A stretch of DNA of 30,574 bases from positions 31,612 to 62,185 of the forward strand of contig DGYW01000062.1 in assembly GCA_002396805.1 (NCBI GenBank), in the 5' to 3' direction. Positions 23,977-30,574 of the stretch are shown piece after piece. The notes beneath the pieces are model-generated. The model saw only the letters and a program-made list of their open reading frames with translations, did not search any database and had not been told where the DNA came from. The number at the start of each line of letters is the position of its first letter. Position 1 is the stretch's first letter. Made by a program: the position numbers and the translations under genes. The DNA is from Firmicutes bacterium UBA4996 (GTDB lineage Bacteria > Bacillota > Limnochordia > Darwinibacteriales > Darwinibacteriaceae).

Positions 23977-24007
23977 CCCCTAGCCGATTACGGCTAGGGG
24001 TAATTTT
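23977..24007 (+). terminator. T-box terminator 2
   Basis: Perfect CCCCTAGCCG / CGGCTAGGGG around ATTA, then TAATTTT. The U tract is poorer than in terminator 1. The stem is GC-rich. Confidence 0.85.
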
Positions 24008-24025
24008 AATTGAGGAGGAAAAAGG

Positions 24026-25309
24026 ATGAAACGAGCTTTGGTCAGTGAACTAAGCAATCACCGTGGTGCGGAAGTGATGTTACGGGGATGGGTGTACCGG
24101 ATTCGAGAGTTAAGTAAAGTGACTTTTTTGGTTTTGCGGGATCGGACTGGGATGATCCAAGTAGCCATGGAGCCTAGCTTGCTAGGCGGAGTGCAACTCT
24201 CCGTAGAAAGCGTTGTGGAAATAAGAGGAGTGGTTCGTAATGAACCAAGGGCCGCACTGGGATATGAAATCGAGGCTCATGAGCTCAAAGTACTTGCTTT
24301 AGCTGAAGCCTTACCAATTAGCGTTAATGGGCCTACACTAGAGGCTGCACCGGAAACCATTCTTGATTACAGAGTTCTTAGTCTGCGGCACGCCAAAACA
24401 AATCCTATCTTTAAAATTCAGGCTGCCTTAGTGCGGGGTTTTCAAATGTTCTTAGATAAAGAAGGTTTCTTACAAATCTTTACGCCCAAGATCGTGGCCA
24501 GTGGAACTGAGGGGGGCACAGAACTCTTTAGCCTCCAGTATTTCGAGACCAAGGCCTATTTGGCCCAGAGTCCTCAGTTCTATAAGCAAATGATGATTGG
24601 TGCCGGCTATGAACGAGTTTATGAAGTAGGGCAAGTTTACAGAGCGGAAAAGCATTCCACTTCCCGTCATCTCAACGAATACGTGAGCTTAGACTTGGAG
24701 CTGGCTTTCATTGACAACGAACACGACATCATGGATCTGCAAAATCGGCTTTTGGCTTTCATGTTCGAGTATGTGCTCCAAGAATGTTCTGAAGAACTGG
24801 AGGAATTGGGTGTGAATCTACCATCTGTGCCCACCATTCCAAGGATTCCTCTTCTTGAGGCCATAGAAATTTTGGAAAGAGAATACGGAAAAATCCATGA
24901 GGAGCCGGATTTGGATCCGGAAGGAGAACGACTTCTTAACAAGTATATCTTAGACATTACCGGTAGCGAATTTGTGTATGTCACTGACTACCCTTGGGCG
25001 AAACGTCCTATGTATACCATGCCAAAGGGTGAGGGACTAACCAGAAGCTTTGACCTTTTGTTTCGGGGATTGGAAATCACCACTGGCGGACAACGCATTC
25101 ACACCTATGAGCTATTGGAAGCTAACATGATCAAGAAAGGTCTCAATCCCCAAGACTATTCAGTATACCTACCCAACTTCGCCTGGGGCATGCCTCCTCA
25201 TGGCGGGCTAGCCATTGGCCTAGAACGTTTGACCGCCCAAATTATTGGCTTAAGAAACGTCCGGGAAGCAAGTCTGTTCCCAAGAGACCGCCATCGTCTA
25301 ACACCCTAA
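24026..25309 (+). CDS. aspS: Aspartyl-tRNA synthetase, archaeal/non-discriminating type
   Basis: 427 residues, the length of archaeal-type AspRS; bacterial AspRS is near 590 with a GAD insert, absent here. The N-terminal OB fold (about 1–100: MLRGWVYRIRELSKVTFLVLRDRTGMIQV) binds the anticodon. The class II core has GTEGGTELF, VYEVGQVYRAEKHSTSRHLNEYVSLDLE (motif 2) and HGGLAIGLERL (motif 3). Such enzymes often charge both tRNA-Asp and tRNA-Asn, with GatCAB converting Asp-tRNA-Asn. The residue after GWV, a discrimination position in archaeal enzymes (Trp or His), is Tyr here, so specificity is open. GAGGAGG ribosome site; controlled by the upstream T-box. Confidence 0.92.
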   Translation: MKRALVSELSNHRGAEVMLRGWVYRIRELSKVTFLVLRDRTGMIQVAMEPSLLGGVQLSVESVVEIRGVVRNEPRAALGYEIEAHELKVLALAEALPISVNGPTLEAAPETILDYRVLSLRHAKTNPIFKIQAALVRGFQMFLDKEGFLQIFTPKIVASGTEGGTELFSLQYFETKAYLAQSPQFYKQMMIGAGYERVYEVGQVYRAEKHSTSRHLNEYVSLDLELAFIDNEHDIMDLQNRLLAFMFEYVLQECSEELEELGVNLPSVPTIPRIPLLEAIEILEREYGKIHEEPDLDPEGERLLNKYILDITGSEFVYVTDYPWAKRPMYTMPKGEGLTRSFDLLFRGLEITTGGQRIHTYELLEANMIKKGLNPQDYSVYLPNFAWGMPPHGGLAIGLERLTAQIIGLRNVREASLFPRDRHRLTP

Positions 25310-25358
25310 GTCTTGCCTGAATAGATGACAATTGTCCTGCTAAGGGAGGAACCTCAAA

Positions 25359-25838
25359 ATGAATTTATCTACAGAAAGATTGCTGTTAAGGCGTTTCGAA
25401 GAAGCGGATTTATCCGATGCTTTAGAGTATCTATCTGATCCAGAGGTAATGAAGTATATTGAGCCTGCATTTGATCGTCAAAAGGCGAAAAAGTTCATTC
25501 GCACCTGTGGTTTAGAAAAAGACCCATTAGTTTACGCCCTTGTCCACAAGGGGGACAACAAGGTCCTTGGCCACGTTATTTTCCATGAGTTTAATCACCC
25601 TGACGAATTCGAGCTAGGTTGGGTAATCGGCAAGAAATATTGGGGACAAGGTTTAGCCACTGAAATAGGTCGGAAAATAATTGACTATGGGTTTGGCGTG
25701 CTCAACTTGAACATCATTGTTGCACAAACTCAATTGAGTAATGTAAGGTCCATTCGTGCATTGGAGAGCCTCGGGATGAAAAGAAATCCTGACTATAATG
25801 AGAATCTACCTGTGTGGAGTATTTTAACGGAGGATTAG
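25359..25838 (+). CDS. GNAT acetyltransferase, RimJ/RimL type
   Basis: 159 residues starting MNLSTERLLLRRFEEADLSD, the standard RimJ/RimL-like opening (…TERLLLRxFxxxD…). The acetyl-CoA loop is KKYWGQGLATEIGRKII, with FELGWVIG before it. Motif B is NLNIIVAQTQLSNVRSIRALESLGMKR. It probably acetylates an N-terminus, a small amine or an antibiotic; the substrate is unknown. AGGGAGGA precedes the ATG. It lies 50 bases after aspS with no terminator between, so it may be partly under T-box control. Confidence 0.88.
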   Translation: MNLSTERLLLRRFEEADLSDALEYLSDPEVMKYIEPAFDRQKAKKFIRTCGLEKDPLVYALVHKGDNKVLGHVIFHEFNHPDEFELGWVIGKKYWGQGLATEIGRKIIDYGFGVLNLNIIVAQTQLSNVRSIRALESLGMKRNPDYNENLPVWSILTED

Positions 25839-25879
25839 CACTCTTAGCTGGTGTTGATTAAGTAAAAGGGGGAAATCAT

Positions 25880-26407
25880 ATGGAAAAATGTATTTTGGTG
25901 AAACCGGATCCTTCTTTCAAGAGTGATATTCAAGCCTTTCGTCAAGAAATGTTAGATGCTAATAGTTCTATGGATGGCACCGGCCCCTTGCGGCGCATGG
26001 CTGATATCAAAGAGTGGCTTGACTTTAACCGGAGATGCGAAAATGACGAGACTGTACCTGAAAACTGGGTTACCTGTGAACAATACATGTACGTGCGTGA
26101 AGCAGATAACAAAATAGTTGGAATGATTCAGTTTCGCCATTACTTCAACGATTTTCTGGAAAAGTATGGTGGTCACATCGGGTATTCTGTTCGCCCCACC
26201 GAAAGAAGAAAAGGCTACGCTACAAGGATGCTTGCAGAGTGCCTCAAGATTTGCAAATCACATGGGCTTGAAAAGGTCTTGGTAACATGCCGTCAAGAAA
26301 ATGAAGGAAGCAGACGTACCATTTTGGCAAATGGTGGAGTCTATGAAAGTACCGTCTATTGCGAATCGGATGAAGTATACCTAGAAAGGTATTGGATACA
26401 GATCTAA
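25880..26407 (+). CDS. GNAT acetyltransferase
   Basis: 175 residues. N-terminal part LVKPDPSFKSDIQAFRQEML and DGTGPLRRM, then VTCEQYMYVREADNKIVGMIQFRH, the acetyl-CoA loop SVRPTERRKGYATRMLAECLK, and VTCRQENEGSRRTILANGGVYES. This is the subgroup often annotated as GNAT with predicted acetyltransferase YdfB-like features; the substrate is unknown. AAAGGGGG upstream of the ATG. Its TAA overlaps, tail to tail, the TAG of the Phd–Uma2 gene on the other strand, with no terminator visible between them. Confidence 0.85.
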   Translation: MEKCILVKPDPSFKSDIQAFRQEMLDANSSMDGTGPLRRMADIKEWLDFNRRCENDETVPENWVTCEQYMYVREADNKIVGMIQFRHYFNDFLEKYGGHIGYSVRPTERRKGYATRMLAECLKICKSHGLEKVLVTCRQENEGSRRTILANGGVYESTVYCESDEVYLERYWIQI

Positions 26408-27156
26408 AGGGCTAAACCAGGCGAAACCAGGCGAAACACTTTTACCAAGTCTACAACAAGATGGGGGAACGTAACGGAGCGTGCCTTTTCTGGTGCCTTG
26501 AAAGTAAAGCGGTCACTAATATCCCCGTTTTTGAAGGTGAAAAGGGTAATATCTTTGTTTTCTGGATCAACAATCCAATATTCGTGGACACCACCGTTCA
26601 TGTATAGGTTTAGCTTTTTTAATAAATCAAGCCTTCGGGTGGTAGGGGATAAGATTTCCACAACTAAAACGGGCACTCCTTTGTAATACCCATCATCGCC
26701 GAGTTTTTCTTCTAGATCACAGATCACCATAAGGTCCGGCTGAACCACGTTAATGTTATCTTCACTACGTCTTATGGTAATGTCATAAGGAGCCACAAAA
26801 GGGGTACAGTCCGTTTCGGAAAAGGTGTGATAGAAAGCACCGAATAGTTCGGCTTGGGCCAATTGATGATCTGTCTTTGGTGAAGCTTGTAGAAAGATCT
26901 CTCCGTCAATATACTCGTAGCGGTCTTCCGTATCTCTAGTAAACTCTAAAAACTCTTCATAAGTCGCTTTACGCAGCCCATACCCGCCGGAGATCACTTC
27001 TTCCGCCACATAACCTGATCGGGCTTTTGCATCTTGGATATTCACTAAACATGCCACATCTTGGCCGTTACGAGTGATAATTATATCTTCCTTTTGTGCC
27101 AACAACAGATATTTTCCGAAGTTGTTCTGAATCTCGGTAGAATTGACTCTTAACAT
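26404..27156 (-). CDS. Phd/YefM antitoxin domain fused to Uma2 (DUF820) domain
   Basis: 250 residues. ATG 27156 is chosen (GGGAG eight bases upstream). Residues 1–45 are a Phd/YefM-type DNA-binding antitoxin domain: MLRVNSTEIQNNFGKYLLLA, then QKEDIIITRNGQDVACLVN. From about 60 a Uma2/DUF820 domain of the PD-(D/E)xK fold follows: YEEFLEF, YEYIDGEIF, QPDLMVI (Asp), VLVVEILSPTTRRLD (Glu), KLNLYMNGGVHEYWIVDPE (Lys, Tyr). Uma2 proteins are putative nucleases, abundant in cyanobacteria and some Bacillota. Joining it to an antitoxin head suggests self-regulation. Two palindromes lie in its upstream region. The 3' end contains a tandem AAACCAGGCG repeat. Confidence 0.82.
   Translation of the reverse strand: MLRVNSTEIQNNFGKYLLLAQKEDIIITRNGQDVACLVNIQDAKARSGYVAEEVISGGYGLRKATYEEFLEFTRDTEDRYEYIDGEIFLQASPKTDHQLAQAELFGAFYHTFSETDCTPFVAPYDITIRRSEDNINVVQPDLMVICDLEEKLGDDGYYKGVPVLVVEILSPTTRRLDLLKKLNLYMNGGVHEYWIVDPENKDITLFTFKNGDISDRFTFKAPEKARSVTFPHLVVDLVKVFRLVSPGLAL
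26414..26437 (+). repeat. Short tandem repeat at the 3' end of the Phd–Uma2 gene
   Basis: AAACCAGGCG twice in a row plus AAAC, inside the last codons of the minus-strand gene. Confidence 0.7.
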
Positions 27157-27178
27157 TCTGAACACTCCCTTAGGCAGA

Positions 27179-27211
27179 TTAGCTATAGTAGCTAATATAA
27201 TTGTAATACAA
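27179..27211 (+). promoter_or_regulatory. Two dyads and a -10 box in the divergent region
   Basis: TTAGCTA-TAG-TAGCTAA (27179–27195, perfect) and TTGTA-A-TACAA (27201–27211, perfect), with TATAAT (27196–27201) between them on the plus strand. No good -35 is seen. Likely operators for the Phd domain. Confidence 0.55.
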
Positions 27212-27228
27212 GACAAGGAGGGCGTCAA

Positions 27229-27261
27229 ATGTTGCTAGGGTCTTTCTTTTTAGCCACATAG
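27229..27261 (+). other. Ten-codon ORF with a perfect ribosome site before suf
   Basis: AAGGAGG (27215–27221), seven bases, then ATG: MLLGSFFLAT, stop. The site is stronger than most in the window, so translation is plausible; the function is unknown. It ends at the base before the suf promoter palindrome. Confidence 0.3.
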
Positions 27262-27290
27262 TTGCGAACGCAATTAAAATATGGTATTCT
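27262..27290 (+). promoter_or_regulatory. suf operon promoter with palindrome over the -35
   Basis: TTGCGA (27262–27267), 17 bases, TATTCT (27285–27290). The perfect palindrome TTGCG-AA-CGCAA (27262–27273) covers the -35, so a repressor bound here would block transcription. An Rrf2-type iron–sulfur sensor is a candidate. Confidence 0.5.
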
Positions 27291-27336
27291 GGCTGTGCAG
27301 GGAGATTCCTTGATTTTAATGCGAGGAGTAATGGAG

Positions 27337-28077
27337 ATGACACAACCATTGTTAAAGATCAAAGACCTTCAGGTACACATAGAAGATAAACAGATTCTCA
27401 AAGGGTTAAACCTAGAAATGAAAGAAGGGGAAATCCATGTAATCATGGGGCCTAACGGCGCGGGTAAGTCTACATTGGCGAATGTGCTCATGGGTCACCC
27501 GAAATATGAAGTGGTAGGTGGGGAAATCGAATTTTGCGGTTCAGATGTATCCCCGTTGAAGCCCCACGAACGAGCCCAACTTGGTTTGTTTTTATCATTC
27601 CAGTATCCCCAAGAGATCGCAGGGATCACCTTGGAAAACTTTTTGCGATCCGCCAAAGGGGCGGTTGATCAAAAGCAAGTGAAGGTCTTAGAATTCCATA
27701 AACTACTTAAAGCAAAAATGGAACTTCTAGAAATGAAGCCAGAGTACGCAGAACGCTATCTTAACCTCGGTTTTTCTGGCGGCGAAAAAAAGAAGAGTGA
27801 AATCTTGCAGATGCTCATCTTAGATCCCAAATTAGCCATCATGGACGAAACAGATTCTGGTTTGGACGTTGATGCAGTGAGGGTAGTGGCCAAAGGGGTA
27901 AAGGAATACCACCACATAGACAATTCCATGTTGATCATTACCCACCACAAGAGCCTCCTGGAATATATTGAGCCAGATTTCGTCCATTTTTTGGTGGATG
28001 GCCAAATCGTGGAAAGTGGCGGTCCTGAGCTTGTTGAACATGTAGAACAGGCCGGATTCGCAGCTTATAAGGCCTAG
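27337..28077 (+). CDS. sufC: SufC, Fe–S cluster assembly ATPase
   Basis: 246 residues, typical SufC length. Walker A GPNGAGKST (about residues 35–43), Q-loop FQYPQEIAGIT, ABC signature in the SufC form LGFSGGEKKKSEILQM, Walker B LAIMDETDSGLD, switch His ITHH. SufC drives conformational change of the SufBCD scaffold in the cytoplasm. ATG 27337 has GAGGAG (27323–27328) at good spacing; ATG 27331 is too close, and a TTG at 27262 lies in the promoter. First gene of sufC–sufB–sufD, the usual clostridial order, 11 bases before sufB. Confidence 0.96.
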   Translation: MTQPLLKIKDLQVHIEDKQILKGLNLEMKEGEIHVIMGPNGAGKSTLANVLMGHPKYEVVGGEIEFCGSDVSPLKPHERAQLGLFLSFQYPQEIAGITLENFLRSAKGAVDQKQVKVLEFHKLLKAKMELLEMKPEYAERYLNLGFSGGEKKKSEILQMLILDPKLAIMDETDSGLDVDAVRVVAKGVKEYHHIDNSMLIITHHKSLLEYIEPDFVHFLVDGQIVESGGPELVEHVEQAGFAAYKA

Positions 28078-28088
28078 GGGGTGTAACG

Positions 28089-29495
28089 ATGACGCGCAAT
28101 AAAACCTATGTAGCAGATATAGAAAGAAAACTTTACGATCAAAGAAATCCCTTCACTTATAGTCATAAAACCGACAAAGGACTAACACCAGAGATCATTC
28201 GGGAAATTTCTGCCCAGAAAAACGAGCCCGAATGGATGTTGGAGTTCAGACTCAGATCCTTAGAAACCTATTACCAGCTCGACTTACCCCCATGGGGACC
28301 GAATCTTATAGAGCTGGATATTGATAACATCGTGACCTACGTCAAGCCCATCGTCGATCGGCAGTATTCTTGGGAAGACATTCCCGATGATATTAAGCAG
28401 ACCTTCGACCTTTTGGGTATCCCCAAGGCCGAACACGAATTCTTGGCGGGGGTAGGTGCTCAGTACGATTCAGAAGTAGTCTATCATAGCATCCAAGAAA
28501 GCGTGGCCAAAGAAGGGGTAGTCTACCTAGACATGGAAACCGCGGTCCACGAGTATGAGGATCTAATTAAGGAATACTTCATGAGCTTAGTTACCCCACG
28601 GGATCACAAGTTTGCGGCCTTGCACGGTGCGGTGTGGTCAGGTGGTTCCTTTGTGTATATACCTGCCGGCGTGAAAGTAGAAATCCCGCTACAATCCTAT
28701 TTTCGTTCTAATGCACCTGGTGCAGGCCAATTTGAACACACCCTCATTATTGTGGAACCAGGTTCTTACTTGCATTTCATCGAGGGTTGTTCGGCACCAC
28801 GTTATTCGGTGAACAATCTCCATGCTGGCTGTGTGGAACTTTTTGTCCGGGAAGGATCAACTTTACGGTACAGCACTATTGAAAACTGGTCCCGCAACAT
28901 GTTTAACCTCAATACCAAGCGAGCCTTAGTAGAGAGGGACGGAGCCATTGAATGGGTTTCTGGTTCCTTTGGCTCAAAAGTATCCATGCTCTATCCCATG
29001 AGCATTTTACAAGGGGAAAGAGCCCGAGCTGAATTCACTGGTGTGACCTTTGCAGGGGGAGGACAAATCCTAGATACAGGAGCCAAGGTGGTCCATGCGG
29101 CACCCCATACTACTTCTACTATTAACACTAAATCTATTTCCAAAGGTGGGGGAACCGCTATCTACCGCGGATTGATCAAGGTTACAAAAAATGCTTATCA
29201 CTCCAAATCCACTGTTTCCTGCGAATCCTTGATTTTGGATAATGAGTCCATTTCGGACACCATCCCGGTCATGCAAATAGACACGGATCAGGTTGATCTG
29301 GGCCATGAAGCCAAAATTGGTCGGATCAGCGATGAAGCGATTTTTTACCTCATGACCCGGGGCATCGATGAAGAGGAAGCTAGAGCCATGATTGTCCGTG
29401 GCTTCGTAGAACCAATTTCTAAGGAATTGCCCTTAGAGTATGCGGTGGAAATGAACAATTTAGTGAAATTAGAACTAGAAGGAACTATTGGGTAA
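28089..29495 (+). CDS. sufB: SufB, Fe–S cluster scaffold subunit
   Basis: 468 residues, matching the family. Conserved landmarks: NEPEWMLEFRLRSLE, YFMSLVTPRDHKFAALHGAVWSGGSFVYIPAGVKVE, FEHTLIIVEPGSYLHFIEGCSAP (scaffold beta-helix), HAAPHTTSTINTKSISKGGG and YHSKSTVSCESLILD, whose Cys is the conserved C-terminal ligand region, ending with the SufC-contact segment DEEEARAMIVRGFVEPI. SufB receives sulfur from SufS/SufU and, with SufC and SufD, builds clusters. The ATG has a GGGGGTG site and lies 11 bases after sufC. Confidence 0.97.
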   Translation: MTRNKTYVADIERKLYDQRNPFTYSHKTDKGLTPEIIREISAQKNEPEWMLEFRLRSLETYYQLDLPPWGPNLIELDIDNIVTYVKPIVDRQYSWEDIPDDIKQTFDLLGIPKAEHEFLAGVGAQYDSEVVYHSIQESVAKEGVVYLDMETAVHEYEDLIKEYFMSLVTPRDHKFAALHGAVWSGGSFVYIPAGVKVEIPLQSYFRSNAPGAGQFEHTLIIVEPGSYLHFIEGCSAPRYSVNNLHAGCVELFVREGSTLRYSTIENWSRNMFNLNTKRALVERDGAIEWVSGSFGSKVSMLYPMSILQGERARAEFTGVTFAGGGQILDTGAKVVHAAPHTTSTINTKSISKGGGTAIYRGLIKVTKNAYHSKSTVSCESLILDNESISDTIPVMQIDTDQVDLGHEAKIGRISDEAIFYLMTRGIDEEEARAMIVRGFVEPISKELPLEYAVEMNNLVKLELEGTIG

Positions 29496-29506
29496 GGGGT
29501 GAAGAA

Positions 29507-30574
29507 ATGGCTAATAAAATTACTCAAGGTCTTAATGTCCTACCAAGGATCAGCTATCGTTGGTTGAAAGTGAACGAACTTAATTTTGAAGAGGCAGTAG
29601 CTATGCCCCTTAAACCCTATAATCTAGACTTCCTTCCCCCTAATGTAGATCCTGGACTAACTTTGAGAAAGATGGAACCGGGTTTCGGTGATCAAAACCC
29701 CATTTCTACTCCCTTTGGAGTATCTAGAGAGTTAGTAGAATTGGGCGAAACCAACTGCAACGGGGGATTTAATTTACTCATACGGGAAGGAACAAAGCTG
29801 GCTGAACCGCTTTACTTTAAATATCTCTTCAATGAAGAAAATGACACGGTCATCGATCACAACATTATTCGAGCAGAAAAAGACAGTGCTGTAACCATAG
29901 TTGTGGAATATCGAGCGGATGGGGATCAACCGGCGTACCACAATGGTGTAACTAAGATTTTTGCAGATCAAGGGGCTCAGGTCACCTTGATTAAGATCCA
30001 AAGGCTCAACGATCAATCCCTACACCTTGATTCCCATTATATCGATGCTAATCCCTACTCCAATGTTCGCTACTTACAAGTGGAACTGGGAAGTAACTTT
30101 GCCATCACGAACTATCTGGCCAATTTAAAAGAAAACGCCACGGCAACTGTTGATGGAATGTATCTAGGTGATGGGGAAAGGACTCTTGATCTTAGCTATC
30201 AGATGATTCATAGAGGCTATAGAAGTACCAGTGATATCTTGGTCAAGGGTGCCCTTAAAGATCGATCCCGCAAGATATTTCGTGGTACCTTAGATTTCAG
30301 ACGTGGTGCCCATTTATCGACTGGTAACGAAGAAGAATCTGTCCTTTTACTTGATCCAACTGTAAAATCGGATGCTGTGCCCCTTTTGCTATCAGAGGAG
30401 GACGATATCCAAGGAGGCCATGCGGCTAGTGCAGGAAAAGTGGATCCAGATCAGCTATTTTATCTTATGACTAGGGGTTTAAGCGAACAAGAGGCCACCC
30501 AGACAGTTGTCAAGGCATCTTTTCAGCCTATCATAGATGAGTTGCCCTCGGAGCTCCGAAGGAATATTCAAGAC
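29507..30574 (+). CDS. sufD: SufD-like Fe–S assembly subunit, 3' end outside window
   Basis: An uninterrupted frame of 356 codons runs to the last base. AAGGGGTG precedes ATG 29507, 11 bases after the sufB stop. The product begins MANKITQGLNVLPRISYRWL with the SufD-like short N-terminal part. A beta-helix core follows (GTLDFRRGAHLSTGNEEESV, then LLLDPTVKSDAVPLLLSEED) and the SufC-binding end HAASAGKVDPDQLFYLMTRGL, then SEQEATQTVVKASFQPIIDE. In family terms nearly the whole protein is present. SufD partners SufB in the SufBC2D complex. sufS and sufU probably follow outside the window. Confidence 0.93.
   Translation, partial: MANKITQGLNVLPRISYRWLKVNELNFEEAVAMPLKPYNLDFLPPNVDPGLTLRKMEPGFGDQNPISTPFGVSRELVELGETNCNGGFNLLIREGTKLAEPLYFKYLFNEENDTVIDHNIIRAEKDSAVTIVVEYRADGDQPAYHNGVTKIFADQGAQVTLIKIQRLNDQSLHLDSHYIDANPYSNVRYLQVELGSNFAITNYLANLKENATATVDGMYLGDGERTLDLSYQMIHRGYRSTSDILVKGALKDRSRKIFRGTLDFRRGAHLSTGNEEESVLLLDPTVKSDAVPLLLSEEDDIQGGHAASAGKVDPDQLFYLMTRGLSEQEATQTVVKASFQPIIDELPSELRRNIQD

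Larger units (their letters stand above)
23710..24007 (+). promoter_or_regulatory. T-box riboswitch with two antiterminator/terminator modules
   Basis: The leader opens with the usual stem I sequence (AGTAAAGACGATGAAGAGCAGAGTA), and its 3' side reads GGAATGACAACTTGGAG. The specifier is GAC (Asp, 23800–23802, followed by A as usual) or, less likely, AAC (Asn, 23803–23805). T-box 1 is GGGTGGCACCGCG (23890–23902), with terminator 1 at 23907–23935. Only 17 bases later a second T-box, GGGTGGTACCGCG (23953–23965), has its own terminator (23977–24007). There is no room for a second stem I. Uncharged tRNA should let transcription through to aspS. Confidence 0.9.

Noticed and set aside
1..30574. CRISPR array, rRNA genes or complete insertion sequence
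   Set aside because: No regularly spaced repeats, no rRNA-like sequence and no transposase with terminal repeats were seen.

Overview
The window looks like chromosome of an anaerobic, endospore-forming Bacillota (Clostridia or Limnochordia-like). The reasons are an IspH–ribosomal S1 fusion, a sporulation block (SpoIIP, YIEGIA protein, SpoIVA), frequent GTG/TTG starts with strong GGAGG ribosome sites, T-box control of a tRNA synthetase, and a sufCBD operon. I cannot name a species. Most of the sequence is conserved core genome; about 5 kb (18.5–23.6 kb) is accessory.

Layout. 1–1.7 kb: 3' end of ispH fused to four S1 domains, then a terminator. 1.8–6.6 kb: a tightly packed run of a DUF1614-type membrane protein, SpoIIP, YIEGIA protein, a 57-residue partner of YIEGIA, the GTPase Der and the acyltransferase PlsY. 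6.6–8.3 kb: spoIVA alone. 8.3–9.7 kb: aspartate kinase and tRNA-Pro(GGG). 9.8–14.7 kb: a secreted FG-GAP protein, an EF-G paralogue, a TIGR04086 membrane protein and an L,D-transpeptidase-like wall enzyme, most separated by clear terminators. 14.8–18.5 kb: a MATE transporter and three regulatory units: an AraC/GyrI-type protein that has lost most of its DNA-binding half, a PadR–DUF2812 pair, and a MarR regulator.

18.5–23.6 kb is an accessory stretch. It has a truncated tyrosine-recombinase remnant at its left end, then single genes (DUF3788-like, HicB/DinB-like, GNAT, P-loop kinase-like, GyrI-like) separated by long non-coding spacers. Three spacers carry the same 8-mer ACTTAACA, so the stretch resembles a cassette array, though this is inference. 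One spacer holds a promoter with two copies of a TetR-type operator but no intact TetR gene.

23.6–25.3 kb: a T-box leader for an archaeal-type aspartyl-tRNA synthetase. The leader has one specifier domain but two successive antiterminator/terminator modules, whose T-box bases (UGGC, then UGGU) predict different tRNA discriminator bases. This is the most interesting signal in the window. 25.3–27.2 kb: two GNAT genes and, convergently, a protein joining a Phd/YefM antitoxin domain to a Uma2 nuclease-fold domain. 27.2–30.6 kb: sufC, sufB and most of sufD (runs off the end), behind a promoter whose -35 box overlaps a palindrome.

All functional calls come from reading motifs and remembered family sequences; no searches were run.
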